64,000 nt of DNA from an uncultured Lachnospiraceae bacterium. Its GTDB lineage: Bacteria; Bacillota; Clostridia; Lachnospirales; Lachnospiraceae. Each line of letters begins with the position of its first letter. Within the stretch, counting starts at the first letter, position 1. Below are positions 19,970 to 27,522 of this stretch, in pieces. The position numbers and the translations under genes were made by a program. The notes below the pieces were generated by a model, which was given only the letters and a program-made list of their open reading frames with translations, made no database searches and was not told the origin of the DNA. The stretch is taken from the NCBI GenBank assembly GCA_903789615.1, contig CAIFEV010000001.1:186001-250000 (forward strand). The letters run 5' to 3'.

Positions 19970-20728
19970 ATGAACATTATCATTAACGGCTGCGGCGGCC
20001 ACATGGGCGCCGTTCTGGCGGATCTTATCGAAAAGACAGATGACGCGGTGTGCGTCGCCGGTGTGGATGTGCACGCTCCGGCAGTCTGCCGCTTTCCGGT
20101 GTATCCGTCAGTGAGAGAGGTTAAGGAAGACGCGGATGTCGTCATCGATTTCAGCACAGCCGCGGCTGTGGATGCGCTGATTGATGACTGCGTGGCAAAG
20201 AAGCTTCCGCTGGTTCTTTGCACGACCGGCCTTTCGCAGGAACAGATCGCGCATGCCGGGAAAGCAGCGGAAACGATTCCAATTCTGCGTTCCGCGAACA
20301 TGTCGCTTGGCGTAAATGTGATCCTGAGTCTGGTTGCACAGGCGGCGAAGGTTCTTGGACAGGCCGGATTTGACACGGAGATCGTGGAGGCGCATCACCG
20401 CCGCAAACTGGACGCTCCGTCCGGGACGGCCCTGATGATCGCAGACGCGGCAAATGAAGCCCTCGGCGGAGGGTATACGTACAATTACGGAAGACATGAA
20501 CAGCACGAGCCGAGAAATCCGAAGGAAATCGGAATCTCCTCCGTGCGCGGCGGCACGATCGCCGGTGTCCACGACTGCATTTTCTGCGGTGAGGACGAGG
20601 TTGTCGAAATCCGCCACACAGCCTCTTCCCGGGCAATTTTTGCGAAGGGCGCCGTTTCCGCCGCCCGTTTTCTTAGGGACAGGGAACCGGGGCTCTACGA
20701 TATGCAGGACGTCATTGCGGCTTCCTGA
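19970..20728 (+). CDS. dapB: 4-hydroxy-tetrahydrodipicolinate reductase
   Basis: Second step from DapA product toward diaminopimelate, using NAD(P)H. The 252 residues show the nucleotide-binding GCGGHMG near the N-terminus, the catalytic EAHHRRKLDAPSGTA (His142, His143, Lys146) and the C-terminal RGGTIAGVHDCIFCGEDE motif. It is co-transcribed with dapA under lysine control. Its last 17 bp overlap the 3' end of the acetyltransferase on the other strand. Confidence 0.97.
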   Translation: MNIIINGCGGHMGAVLADLIEKTDDAVCVAGVDVHAPAVCRFPVYPSVREVKEDADVVIDFSTAAAVDALIDDCVAKKLPLVLCTTGLSQEQIAHAGKAAETIPILRSANMSLGVNVILSLVAQAAKVLGQAGFDTEIVEAHHRRKLDAPSGTALMIADAANEALGGGYTYNYGRHEQHEPRNPKEIGISSVRGGTIAGVHDCIFCGEDEVVEIRHTASSRAIFAKGAVSAARFLRDREPGLYDMQDVIAAS

Positions 20729-21518
20729 TGTCTGCTGCAAACAGACGGTCGAACCTGTAAAAAGACAGCCTTTCGGAGATTTCAAAACCCGTCTTCCGGT
20801 ACAGCCGGAGGGCGGGTTTATTGTTGGAACGGACCTGAAGAACGACGGCGCTGCCGGCAGGAAGACGTGTAAGCACATGGGTGAGAAGGAGCGTGCCGTA
20901 CCCGCATCCCCGCAGTTCTTCCGGCACATGCACATCGCTGATACAGTAAAAATTTCCGCCGCCTGTGAGTGTCATGTGCGCGGCGGTCTGACTGCCGTTT
21001 TGCAGAAACAGTTCTGTTTCTGCCTCCCTGGCGCCGGGCCCGGCCGTGTGAGCCGCCATTTCAACCGACATTCCCGCGGGAAGAGCGCCTGGCGGCAGGC
21101 TGCCGGGCGCAGTGCAGCGCATCAGCAATTCATCGTACAGATAGTCGGCAGCCAGACGGGAAGAAATCAGGCCTGCCGGAAGCGGCCCTGTCAGTGTGGC
21201 GCCCGGAAAGAGTTTTCCGGCTGCCCCGGCTGCTGTTTCAAGAAGCGCGGTAAACACGCCGAGGCGGCGCATTTCCGGTCTGACGGCAGCGGATACCTCC
21301 ACGGTTTCGTCTCTCCTTCCCGCATCAGGCGGGATGTGGCAGCCGGTGAGAAATCCGGCGGGAGATGAACTTCCCGGCAGATACGCGAAGAATACCGGAA
21401 AACCGGTGTCATCGCCATAGGCGTCATATCCGCCGCAGGAGGCGCAGATGCGTGCCCATGCGCGCTTCTGTCTGCGGTCCATATCTGTTATCTGTGTGAT
21501 CCGGATGTCCAACTTCAT
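20712..21518 (-). CDS. GNAT-family N-acetyltransferase, two-domain
   Basis: A 268-residue protein with two GNAT halves. The N-terminal half has the weakly conserved acetyl-CoA segment VEVSAAVRPEMRRLGVFTALL (about 73-93). The C-terminal half is better preserved, with SDVHVPEELRGCGYGTLLLTHVL (about 193-215) and NNKPALRLYRKTGFE near the end. Acetyl-CoA likely binds the second half. The substrate is unknown. It is transcribed toward dapB and away from degV, with which it shares a control region. Confidence 0.8.
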   Translation of the reverse strand: MKLDIRITQITDMDRRQKRAWARICASCGGYDAYGDDTGFPVFFAYLPGSSSPAGFLTGCHIPPDAGRRDETVEVSAAVRPEMRRLGVFTALLETAAGAAGKLFPGATLTGPLPAGLISSRLAADYLYDELLMRCTAPGSLPPGALPAGMSVEMAAHTAGPGAREAETELFLQNGSQTAAHMTLTGGGNFYCISDVHVPEELRGCGYGTLLLTHVLTRLPAGSAVVLQVRSNNKPALRLYRKTGFEISERLSFYRFDRLFAADIRKPQ

Positions 21519-21551
21519 TCCCTCTTACGATTCCAGAATTGTTACAAAATG

Positions 21552-21581
21552 ATTGTATCAGCCCGGGCTTTAGAGTACAAT
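21552..21581. promoter_or_regulatory. Superimposed divergent promoters with central palindrome
   Basis: Plus strand: TTGTAT (21553-21558), 17 bp, TACAAT (21576-21581) toward degV. Minus strand: TTGTAC (21580-21575), 17 bp, TACAAT (21557-21552) toward the acetyltransferase. The two cover the same 30 bp, around a perfect palindrome AGCCCGGGCT at 21560-21569. Confidence 0.6.
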
Positions 21582-21611
21582 TAGGCAAAGTGTCTTATTC
21601 AAGGAGGACTT

Positions 21612-22487
21612 ATGAGAGTAGCAGTACTGACCGATTCCAACAGCGGAATGACGCCTGAAGATGCCCGCGAAAACGGAATCGAACTCATGAGTATGCCAAT
21701 CTTCATCAACGGAAAATCGTACATGGAGAACGTGGACATCACGCAGGAGCAGTTTTATGACTATCTCCGCCAGGATGCCAATGTCTCTACTTCCCAGCCG
21801 AGTGTGGGGGAGATGCAGGAAGAATTCGACCGTCTTCTGAAATCGTACGACAGCATTGTCTTCATCCCCATGTCCGCAGGTCTTTCCGGCACCTGTCAGA
21901 CGGCCATGATGCTCGCGCAGGATTATGACGGCAAGGTTCAGGTCGTGAACAATCACCGGATTTCCGTTACACAGCGCCAGTCGGCACTTGATGCGAAGCT
22001 TCTTGCAGACAAGGGGGCTGACGCGAAGGAGATTAAGGAAAAGCTGGAGGAAGATGCCGGAAATTCCAGTATCTATATCACCGTTGAGACACTGAAGTAT
22101 CTTAAAAAAGGCGGGAGGATCACGCCGGCCGCCGCCGCGATCGGAACCCTGCTTAACATCAAGCCGGTTCTGCAGATCCAGGGCGAAAAGCTCGATTCCT
22201 ACGCTAAATCCCGCGGGATGGTTTCCGCCAGAAAGATCATGCTGAAGGCCGTTCATCTGGACCTTCAGAACCGCTTCCCGGAGGCGGACAAGGCAGGCCG
22301 CATTCACATCGCCGGCGCTTACACGGCCGACCAGGAGACGACCGCAGGCTGGATAAAACAGGTTCAGGACGAGTTCCCGCAGTATCCGGTCCACTTCGAC
22401 CCGCTGCCGGTTTCCATCGGCTGTCATATCGGCCATGGCTCCCTTGCCGTGACCGTCTCGAGCTTCCTGCCGGACCGGGAAAAATAA
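21612..22487 (+). CDS. DegV family fatty-acid-binding protein
   Basis: A 291-residue DegV/FakB-type protein that in characterised members presents bound fatty acid to a kinase (FakA) for phosphorylation. The N-terminal domain begins VAVLTDSNSGMTPE, and the SAGLSGTCQTA motif follows near residue 90, with the fatty-acid-pocket stretch VSTSQPSVGEM. A full-length C-terminal domain is present. The start has an AAGGAGG site. No fakA is adjacent, so the partner is elsewhere. Confidence 0.92.
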   Translation: MRVAVLTDSNSGMTPEDARENGIELMSMPIFINGKSYMENVDITQEQFYDYLRQDANVSTSQPSVGEMQEEFDRLLKSYDSIVFIPMSAGLSGTCQTAMMLAQDYDGKVQVVNNHRISVTQRQSALDAKLLADKGADAKEIKEKLEEDAGNSSIYITVETLKYLKKGGRITPAAAAIGTLLNIKPVLQIQGEKLDSYAKSRGMVSARKIMLKAVHLDLQNRFPEADKAGRIHIAGAYTADQETTAGWIKQVQDEFPQYPVHFDPLPVSIGCHIGHGSLAVTVSSFLPDREK

Positions 22488-22535
22488 CCGAAGGCAGGCG
22501 GGCTTGTCCAAGTTTGAAAAGAATCAAATTTATGC

Positions 22536-22564
22536 TTGACAGACATACCCGTTTCATGTAATAT
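22536..22564 (+). promoter_or_regulatory. Promoter for tRNA-Gly
   Basis: Consensus TTGACA, a 17-bp spacer and TAATAT, with a predicted start about 25 bp before the tRNA 5' end. Confidence 0.8.
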
Positions 22565-22596
22565 ACTACTTGCGTCCGAAAAAAACGCACTGGAAT

Positions 22597-22668
<72 letters not shown>

Positions 22669-22675
22669 CGCAAGG

Positions 22676-22707
22676 CCGATGTCTGTCGAAGGACATCGGT
22701 CTTTTTT
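22676..22707 (+). terminator. Intrinsic terminator after tRNA-Gly
   Basis: CCGATGTC and GACATCGG form a perfect 8-bp stem with an 8-base loop and a T tract, 7 bp after the tRNA. Confidence 0.88.
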
Positions 22708-22750
22708 GATGACTGGAAAACTGGTCAGACAGGAAAGGAATGAGCAGAAC

Positions 22751-23599
22751 ATGTCGATACAGGAAAAACAACAGAAACTGGAGGCGTATCTGACCTCCCT
22801 GGGCAGTGTGGCCGTTGCCTTCTCCGGAGGTGTGGATTCATCGTTGCTTCTCACGGAGGCACACAAGGTATTAAAAGAGAACTGCGTCGCCGTCACGGCA
22901 CTGTCCGCATCGCTTCCGGAATCCGAGGCAAAAGCGGCGGATGATTTCTGCAGGGAGCGGGGCATCCGTCATGAGATTCTGCGGGTGGAGGAGCTTGATA
23001 TACCGGGATTTAAGGAAAATCCGGTCAATCGCTGTTATCTGTGCAAGCAGGGACTGTTCACACAGCTTTCTTCCAGAGCTAAGGAGCTTGGTCTTGCGTA
23101 TGTCGCGGAAGGTTCCAACATGGACGACCTGGACGATTACCGGCCCGGTCTTGCCGTGGTCCGGGAACTCGGGGTGAAGAGTCCGCTGCGGGAAGCCGGA
23201 CTTACAAAAGAAGATATCCGGGCGATCTCAAAGACGCTCGGACTTCCGACCTGGTCCAAGCCGTCTGCCGCCTGTCTGGCCTCGCGGTTTGTGTACGGGG
23301 AGACGATCACGGCAGAAAAACTTGCGATGGTGGGACTTGCCGAAAAATGGCTCCGGGACCGGGGATTTTCGCAGATCCGGGTCCGCATGCACGGCGGGGA
23401 TCAGAACGGAAAAGGCGCACTCGCCCGGATCGAAGTTCTGCCGCCGGAGCAGGAACTTCTTATGAGCATCCGGAAGGAAGCGGCCGGGGCGTTTCATAAA
23501 ATCGGATTCAGTTATGTTACAATGGACCTGTTCGGCTACAGGACCGGCAGCATGAATGAAGCGCTGGGCCTGAAACCGGAGGACGCCTGGAAGAAGTGA
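22751..23599 (+). CDS. larE: LarE-type sulfur transferase (PP-loop ATPase)
   Basis: In the lactate racemase system LarE adenylates a pyridinium carboxylate and donates sulfur from its own cysteine to build the nickel-pincer cofactor. The 282 residues have the PP-loop SGGVDSS at 25-31, an NRCYLCK pair (Cys95, Cys98) and PSAACLASRF with Cys175, where the sacrificial cysteine (Cys176 in Lactiplantibacillus) is expected. The start at 22751 follows GGAAAGGAA; a longer frame runs back through the tRNA and is not credible. larA, larB and larC are not in this window. Confidence 0.88.
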   Translation: MSIQEKQQKLEAYLTSLGSVAVAFSGGVDSSLLLTEAHKVLKENCVAVTALSASLPESEAKAADDFCRERGIRHEILRVEELDIPGFKENPVNRCYLCKQGLFTQLSSRAKELGLAYVAEGSNMDDLDDYRPGLAVVRELGVKSPLREAGLTKEDIRAISKTLGLPTWSKPSAACLASRFVYGETITAEKLAMVGLAEKWLRDRGFSQIRVRMHGGDQNGKGALARIEVLPPEQELLMSIRKEAAGAFHKIGFSYVTMDLFGYRTGSMNEALGLKPEDAWKK

Positions 23600-23626
23600 G
23601 AAGCAGGAGGAAGGGGAGAAGAGCAG

Positions 23627-24271
23627 ATGAATGAGGAACAGGTCCGGGAAGAAATTATCCGGTATTTCAGGAAGAGCTATGAACTGGGATTTGTCAACAT
23701 GTTTGAGGGCAATATCTCGGCCCGTGTCGGGGACAGGGTGCTGATCACCCCGTCTCAGAAAAACAAAGAGCAGGTGACGCCGGAAATGCTCCCGGAGCTG
23801 TCCCTGGAAGGAGAGATTCTGACAGATACAGGGAGCCGTCCGAGCAGTGAGTTCCGGATGCATCTGGCGCTGTACCGCCTGCGGCCGGACATTCGCGCGG
23901 TCGTTCACGTCCACAGTCCTTTTGCGACGGCCTGGGCGATGAACGACAGGGCCATCCGGGGTGATCTGGCCGAGGTGTATATGTTTTTCGGCGGAGAGAT
24001 TCCGGTCTGCGGATACGGAACGCCCGGGACTGACCAGGTGTTCATGGACTTCGGAAGGTACTTTGTCAATGAGGACAAAGACGTAGTGCTGCTTGCCAAC
24101 CACGGACTGGTTGCCGGCGCCGGCTCGGTGGAGCAGGCTTTCGCAAAGGCGGAGGCGGCGGAAAAAATAGCAAAGATTCTTTCGATCGCGCAGCTGACCG
24201 GCAGGCCGCATCACCTGACGGAACGGGAAAAGTCGGCGCTTCTGGCGAAGTACCGCGCGTTAAGACACTAA
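23627..24271 (+). CDS. Class II aldolase / L-fuculose-phosphate aldolase-like
   Basis: A zinc-dependent class II aldolase-family protein of 214 residues, the size of FucA. Phosphate-binding GNIS is at 28-31. Metal and acid-base residues are intact: Glu75 (RPSSE), His94 and His96 (VHVHSP) and His159 (ANHG). The real substrate could be fuculose, ribulose or another sugar phosphate, since no sugar kinase or isomerase is nearby. It has an AGGAAGGGGAG site and lies in a close-packed gene run from larE. Confidence 0.85.
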   Translation: MNEEQVREEIIRYFRKSYELGFVNMFEGNISARVGDRVLITPSQKNKEQVTPEMLPELSLEGEILTDTGSRPSSEFRMHLALYRLRPDIRAVVHVHSPFATAWAMNDRAIRGDLAEVYMFFGGEIPVCGYGTPGTDQVFMDFGRYFVNEDKDVVLLANHGLVAGAGSVEQAFAKAEAAEKIAKILSIAQLTGRPHHLTEREKSALLAKYRALRH

Positions 24272-24291
24272 AAGAAACAGGAGGAGTGCAG

Positions 24292-25434
24292 GTGGCAGAT
24301 CTTCGGGATTATATACACTGGAGAGGGGATCTTACGTTCGGGCGCGATCCGTTTAATCTTGTCGACAATCTGATTTTTTCGTGGCTTGCCTATGTGGATT
24401 TTACCGGCTGCGTCCCGCTTCTGGGGGAATCGGGAAGCGTCACGCTGGGACAGGCATGTGAGACATTTTTCAGACTGCATGATGAAAAACAGCTTGCCGC
24501 CGACAAGTCCTTTGTCGCATCTGCGCCTTATGTTCTGCGGGAGTGCGCAAAACAGCCGCGTTTCCGTCACATCCGGCTCGGTTCCTGGCAGAAGATTTAT
24601 GATGAGAAAAGGCAGACTCAGTTTGCTGCCGTGACATTCCTCCTTCCGGACGGAACCTGGTACGCCGCGTTCCAGGGGACGGACGACACGATCATCGGGT
24701 GGAAAGAGAATTTCAACATGAGTTTCCTGACTCCTGTGCCCGGCCAGCAGAAGGCTGCGGAATACCTGAACGCGCTGAAGCTGCCGAAAACGGTGCGGCT
24801 TCGCGTCGGCGGCCATTCCAAGGGAGGGAATCTTGCGTGTTACGGCGCCCTGCACGCGCAGGAAACGGTGCAGGACAGAATTCTGCACATATATGATAAC
24901 GACGGCCCCGGCTTCGAGAATTCGGCGGAGTTTGCAAAGGCGGCGGAAAAAATAGCCAGCCGGATTATCAAAATCGTCCCGCAGTACTCGATCATCGGCT
25001 TCCTCATGGAAAATACAGGGAACTACCGGATCGTAAAAAGTTCCGGCGTGCGCGTCATGCAGCATGATGCCACGACCTGGCAGGTGATGGGAACGGATTT
25101 CGAGTATGCGGACGATCTGGATGAAAATGCGAAAATATGGAATGCAGCGCTCTACAAATGGTGTTATTCTTATGACCGGTCCGAGAGGCAGAAATTTGTG
25201 GACTCGGTATTTGAACTGGTGACTGCATCCGGAGCTTCGACGCTGACGGATATCAACAACGCGTTTTTCAAGAGCGCGGGCGCATCCTTCCGGAAACTGG
25301 CGGACCTGAGTCCTGACAAGAAACGCAGCGTGCTCCGGACATTTGCCTCGCTGTACGCGGAATATTTCAAGGAGCGGAGCAACCGCCACATCACGGATAT
25401 CACCGAACTGGTGAAGAACAGACAGGAAAGATGA
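24292..25434 (+). CDS. DUF2974 (Mbeg1-like) alpha/beta-hydrolase protein
   Basis: A 380-residue protein of the DUF2974 family with lipase class 3 features: FQGTDD at 128-133, resembling the FRGT oxyanion motif, and the nucleophile elbow GGHSKGG with Ser176. Cytoplasmic, no signal peptide. An AGGAGG at 24279-24284 is 7 bases before the GTG at 24292, making this start better than the GTG two codons upstream. Substrate unknown. It ends 4 bp before the HAD gene. Confidence 0.82.
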   Translation: MADLRDYIHWRGDLTFGRDPFNLVDNLIFSWLAYVDFTGCVPLLGESGSVTLGQACETFFRLHDEKQLAADKSFVASAPYVLRECAKQPRFRHIRLGSWQKIYDEKRQTQFAAVTFLLPDGTWYAAFQGTDDTIIGWKENFNMSFLTPVPGQQKAAEYLNALKLPKTVRLRVGGHSKGGNLACYGALHAQETVQDRILHIYDNDGPGFENSAEFAKAAEKIASRIIKIVPQYSIIGFLMENTGNYRIVKSSGVRVMQHDATTWQVMGTDFEYADDLDENAKIWNAALYKWCYSYDRSERQKFVDSVFELVTASGASTLTDINNAFFKSAGASFRKLADLSPDKKRSVLRTFASLYAEYFKERSNRHITDITELVKNRQER

Positions 25435-25438
25435 AAAG

Positions 25439-26263
25439 ATGCTGAACATTCTGTACGGCGCGCTGGTACTGGCAGGCGTCATGGCTGCCTTTATGGCTGT
25501 GCACACGGTCTATGTGAGAGGACACGGCGGGAAGGAGACCCGGCTGTCCTGCGGCGGATGTGCGAATCAGGAGAACTGTGAGACTTCCGGGCAGGGAGGC
25601 TGTGAAGGACAGAAAACGGCCCGTTTCAAGGCGGTCCTTTTTGACCTGGACGGGACCCTGCTTGACACGGCGGAAGATCTTAACGCGGCGGTGAACGCGG
25701 GACTTGCAGCATATGGCCTGCCGCCAAGAAGTGTAGAGCAGACGCGGCAGGATATCGGCGACGGGACGAAGATGCTCATTCACCGGTCAGTGCCGCAGGG
25801 GACAGACCCGGACACAGAGGCGGCCGTATTTGACGTTTTCCGGAACATTTACACACAGCATGCAAGTGACCGGACACAGGTGTATCCGGGAATCCGCGGC
25901 ACACTGGCTGCCCTGTCGGGGCGCGGCGTGAAGCTGGCGGTGATCACCAACAAGGACGCACGCGTCGCCGGGCCTTTTGTCAGGAAATTCTTCGGAGAGC
26001 GTTTTGAGTGCATCTTCGGGTGGCAGAAAGGCTTTGCGCGCAAGCCCGACCCGGATATGTTTGACCGCTGTCTGGATTTCCTGAATGTAAGACCGGAGGA
26101 AGTTCTGTATGTGGGCGACACGGAGGTTGACGCGGCATTCGCCGGGGCGGCCGGTGCGCCGTTTGTACTTGTGAGCTGGGGATGCCGGGAAAAGGACGTG
26201 CTTGAAGGGCTCGGCGCAGCCGGCGTCATCGACAGTCCGTCCGGACTTTTGCAGTTTGTTTGA
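25439..26263 (+). CDS. HAD phosphatase (phosphoglycolate-phosphatase-like) with N-terminal Cys-rich membrane segment
   Basis: A 274-residue protein in two parts. Residues 5-25 form a membrane helix followed by Cys38, Cys41, Cys47 and Cys55 in a Gly-rich stretch resembling FeoB-associated Cys-rich small membrane proteins. From residue 63 comes a complete HAD subfamily IA phosphatase: FDLDGT (Asp69, Asp71), ITNKD, the KPDPDMF lysine and YVGDTEVD. No stop or frameshift separates them and the HAD part has no internal ATG near its start, so this is one polypeptide. Substrate is a small phosphate ester, unknown. Confidence 0.82.
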   Translation: MLNILYGALVLAGVMAAFMAVHTVYVRGHGGKETRLSCGGCANQENCETSGQGGCEGQKTARFKAVLFDLDGTLLDTAEDLNAAVNAGLAAYGLPPRSVEQTRQDIGDGTKMLIHRSVPQGTDPDTEAAVFDVFRNIYTQHASDRTQVYPGIRGTLAALSGRGVKLAVITNKDARVAGPFVRKFFGERFECIFGWQKGFARKPDPDMFDRCLDFLNVRPEEVLYVGDTEVDAAFAGAAGAPFVLVSWGCREKDVLEGLGAAGVIDSPSGLLQFV

Positions 26264-26274
26264 GGTGAGATTCT

Positions 26275-27522
26275 ATGCGTATACTTCACTGTGCGGATCT
26301 TCATATCGGGTCATCCCTGGAGAGCGGGCTTCTGCCTGACAGGACTGCTCTGCGGCGCAGGGAGATCAATGACTCGGTGTCCCGGATTGCGGCCATGGCG
26401 AGGAGACACAGAATAGATGCGTGCCTGATCGCCGGCGATCTTTTTGACACCGACTATGTGACGCCGGAAACATGGAAACGCTGTCTGGCAGCCATGGCTT
26501 CCGCCACACCGGTGCGCTTCCTGATCCTGCCCGGCAATCACGACGGCCGTTTTCTTCACGCGAGGGAGCAGCGCGCTGCGTCCGGAGATCCGGCTGACCG
26601 GCTTCCGAGCAACGTCAAAATCCTGACGGGCGGCCACTCCGTCCGCATGGGTTCTACGCGCGTGTTCGCGGCGGAGACGGCGGATGACATCCGCTATATC
26701 AAGGCGGATATCCGGCTTTTCAATATCGTCATGATGCACGGGACTGTGTCGGGGCAGATGTTTACCTTTGCCGACGGGACGATGGTGCCTTTCTCGGCGC
26801 TTAAGAACCGGAACCTCGATTACGGGGCGCTTGGCCACGTGCATGCAGCCGGGGCGGCGCAGGTGGATGCGAGGCTGACGCTGTGCTGGCCGGGGTGCCT
26901 GGAAGCGCGTGGGTACGATGAGCCGGGAAAGAAAGGCTTTATCGTAGTCAATACGGAAAACGGGAGCCGCCGGTTTGTTCGGGCAGCTCTCCGGGAGTGT
27001 GCCGCCGTGCCTTGTACGCTTGACAGGGAGGACACGGAAGGGGATATCCTGAATAAAATTCACCAGTCGCTGCAGGACATACCGGAAGAAAATCTGGTGT
27101 ATCTGCATCTTGACGGGACGGTAAAGGAGGAGGAGTTCAGCCCGGCGGGGCTTCAGAAGATGCTGCTGCAGGAGTATTTCGGCGTGCGGATCGACACATC
27201 CGGCCTCACGGTGCTCGGGCGGGGACAGCAGATGAGCACGGCGCGCGTTTCGCCTTCTGACGGGGACGAAGACGCGACCCGCATCTGGAACCCGCAGGAA
27301 GAGGCAAAGCTTGCGGCGGAAGCAGATGACTGGACCCGCGAGGAACGGCCGCTTGCGAGGAAGATGCCGGAGCAGGCATCAGATGAGTCGGCCGGTGAGC
27401 AGATTGCCCTGCGGGAAATCTACCGGGAGCTTGTGCGGGACGCACAGCTTGCGCCACAGACGGCCGATGAAGTCCTGAAAGCCGGATTTGCGGCTCTGGA
27501 CGGAGAGGAGCTGCCATTGTGA
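26275..27522 (+). CDS. SbcD/YhaO-like DNA repair exonuclease subunit
   Basis: A 415-residue calcineurin-type phosphoesterase of the Mre11/SbcD/YhaO group. Metal ligands are visible as CADLHIG (Asp8, His10), AGDLFD, PGNHDGR, MMHGTVSG and GALGHVHAA. It should be the nuclease half of a two-subunit complex with the ATPase encoded by the next gene, which overlaps it by 4 bp. The C-terminal 140 residues are the divergent capping region. Confidence 0.88.
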   Translation: MRILHCADLHIGSSLESGLLPDRTALRRREINDSVSRIAAMARRHRIDACLIAGDLFDTDYVTPETWKRCLAAMASATPVRFLILPGNHDGRFLHAREQRAASGDPADRLPSNVKILTGGHSVRMGSTRVFAAETADDIRYIKADIRLFNIVMMHGTVSGQMFTFADGTMVPFSALKNRNLDYGALGHVHAAGAAQVDARLTLCWPGCLEARGYDEPGKKGFIVVNTENGSRRFVRAALRECAAVPCTLDREDTEGDILNKIHQSLQDIPEENLVYLHLDGTVKEEEFSPAGLQKMLLQEYFGVRIDTSGLTVLGRGQQMSTARVSPSDGDEDATRIWNPQEEAKLAAEADDWTREERPLARKMPEQASDESAGEQIALREIYRELVRDAQLAPQTADEVLKAGFAALDGEELPL

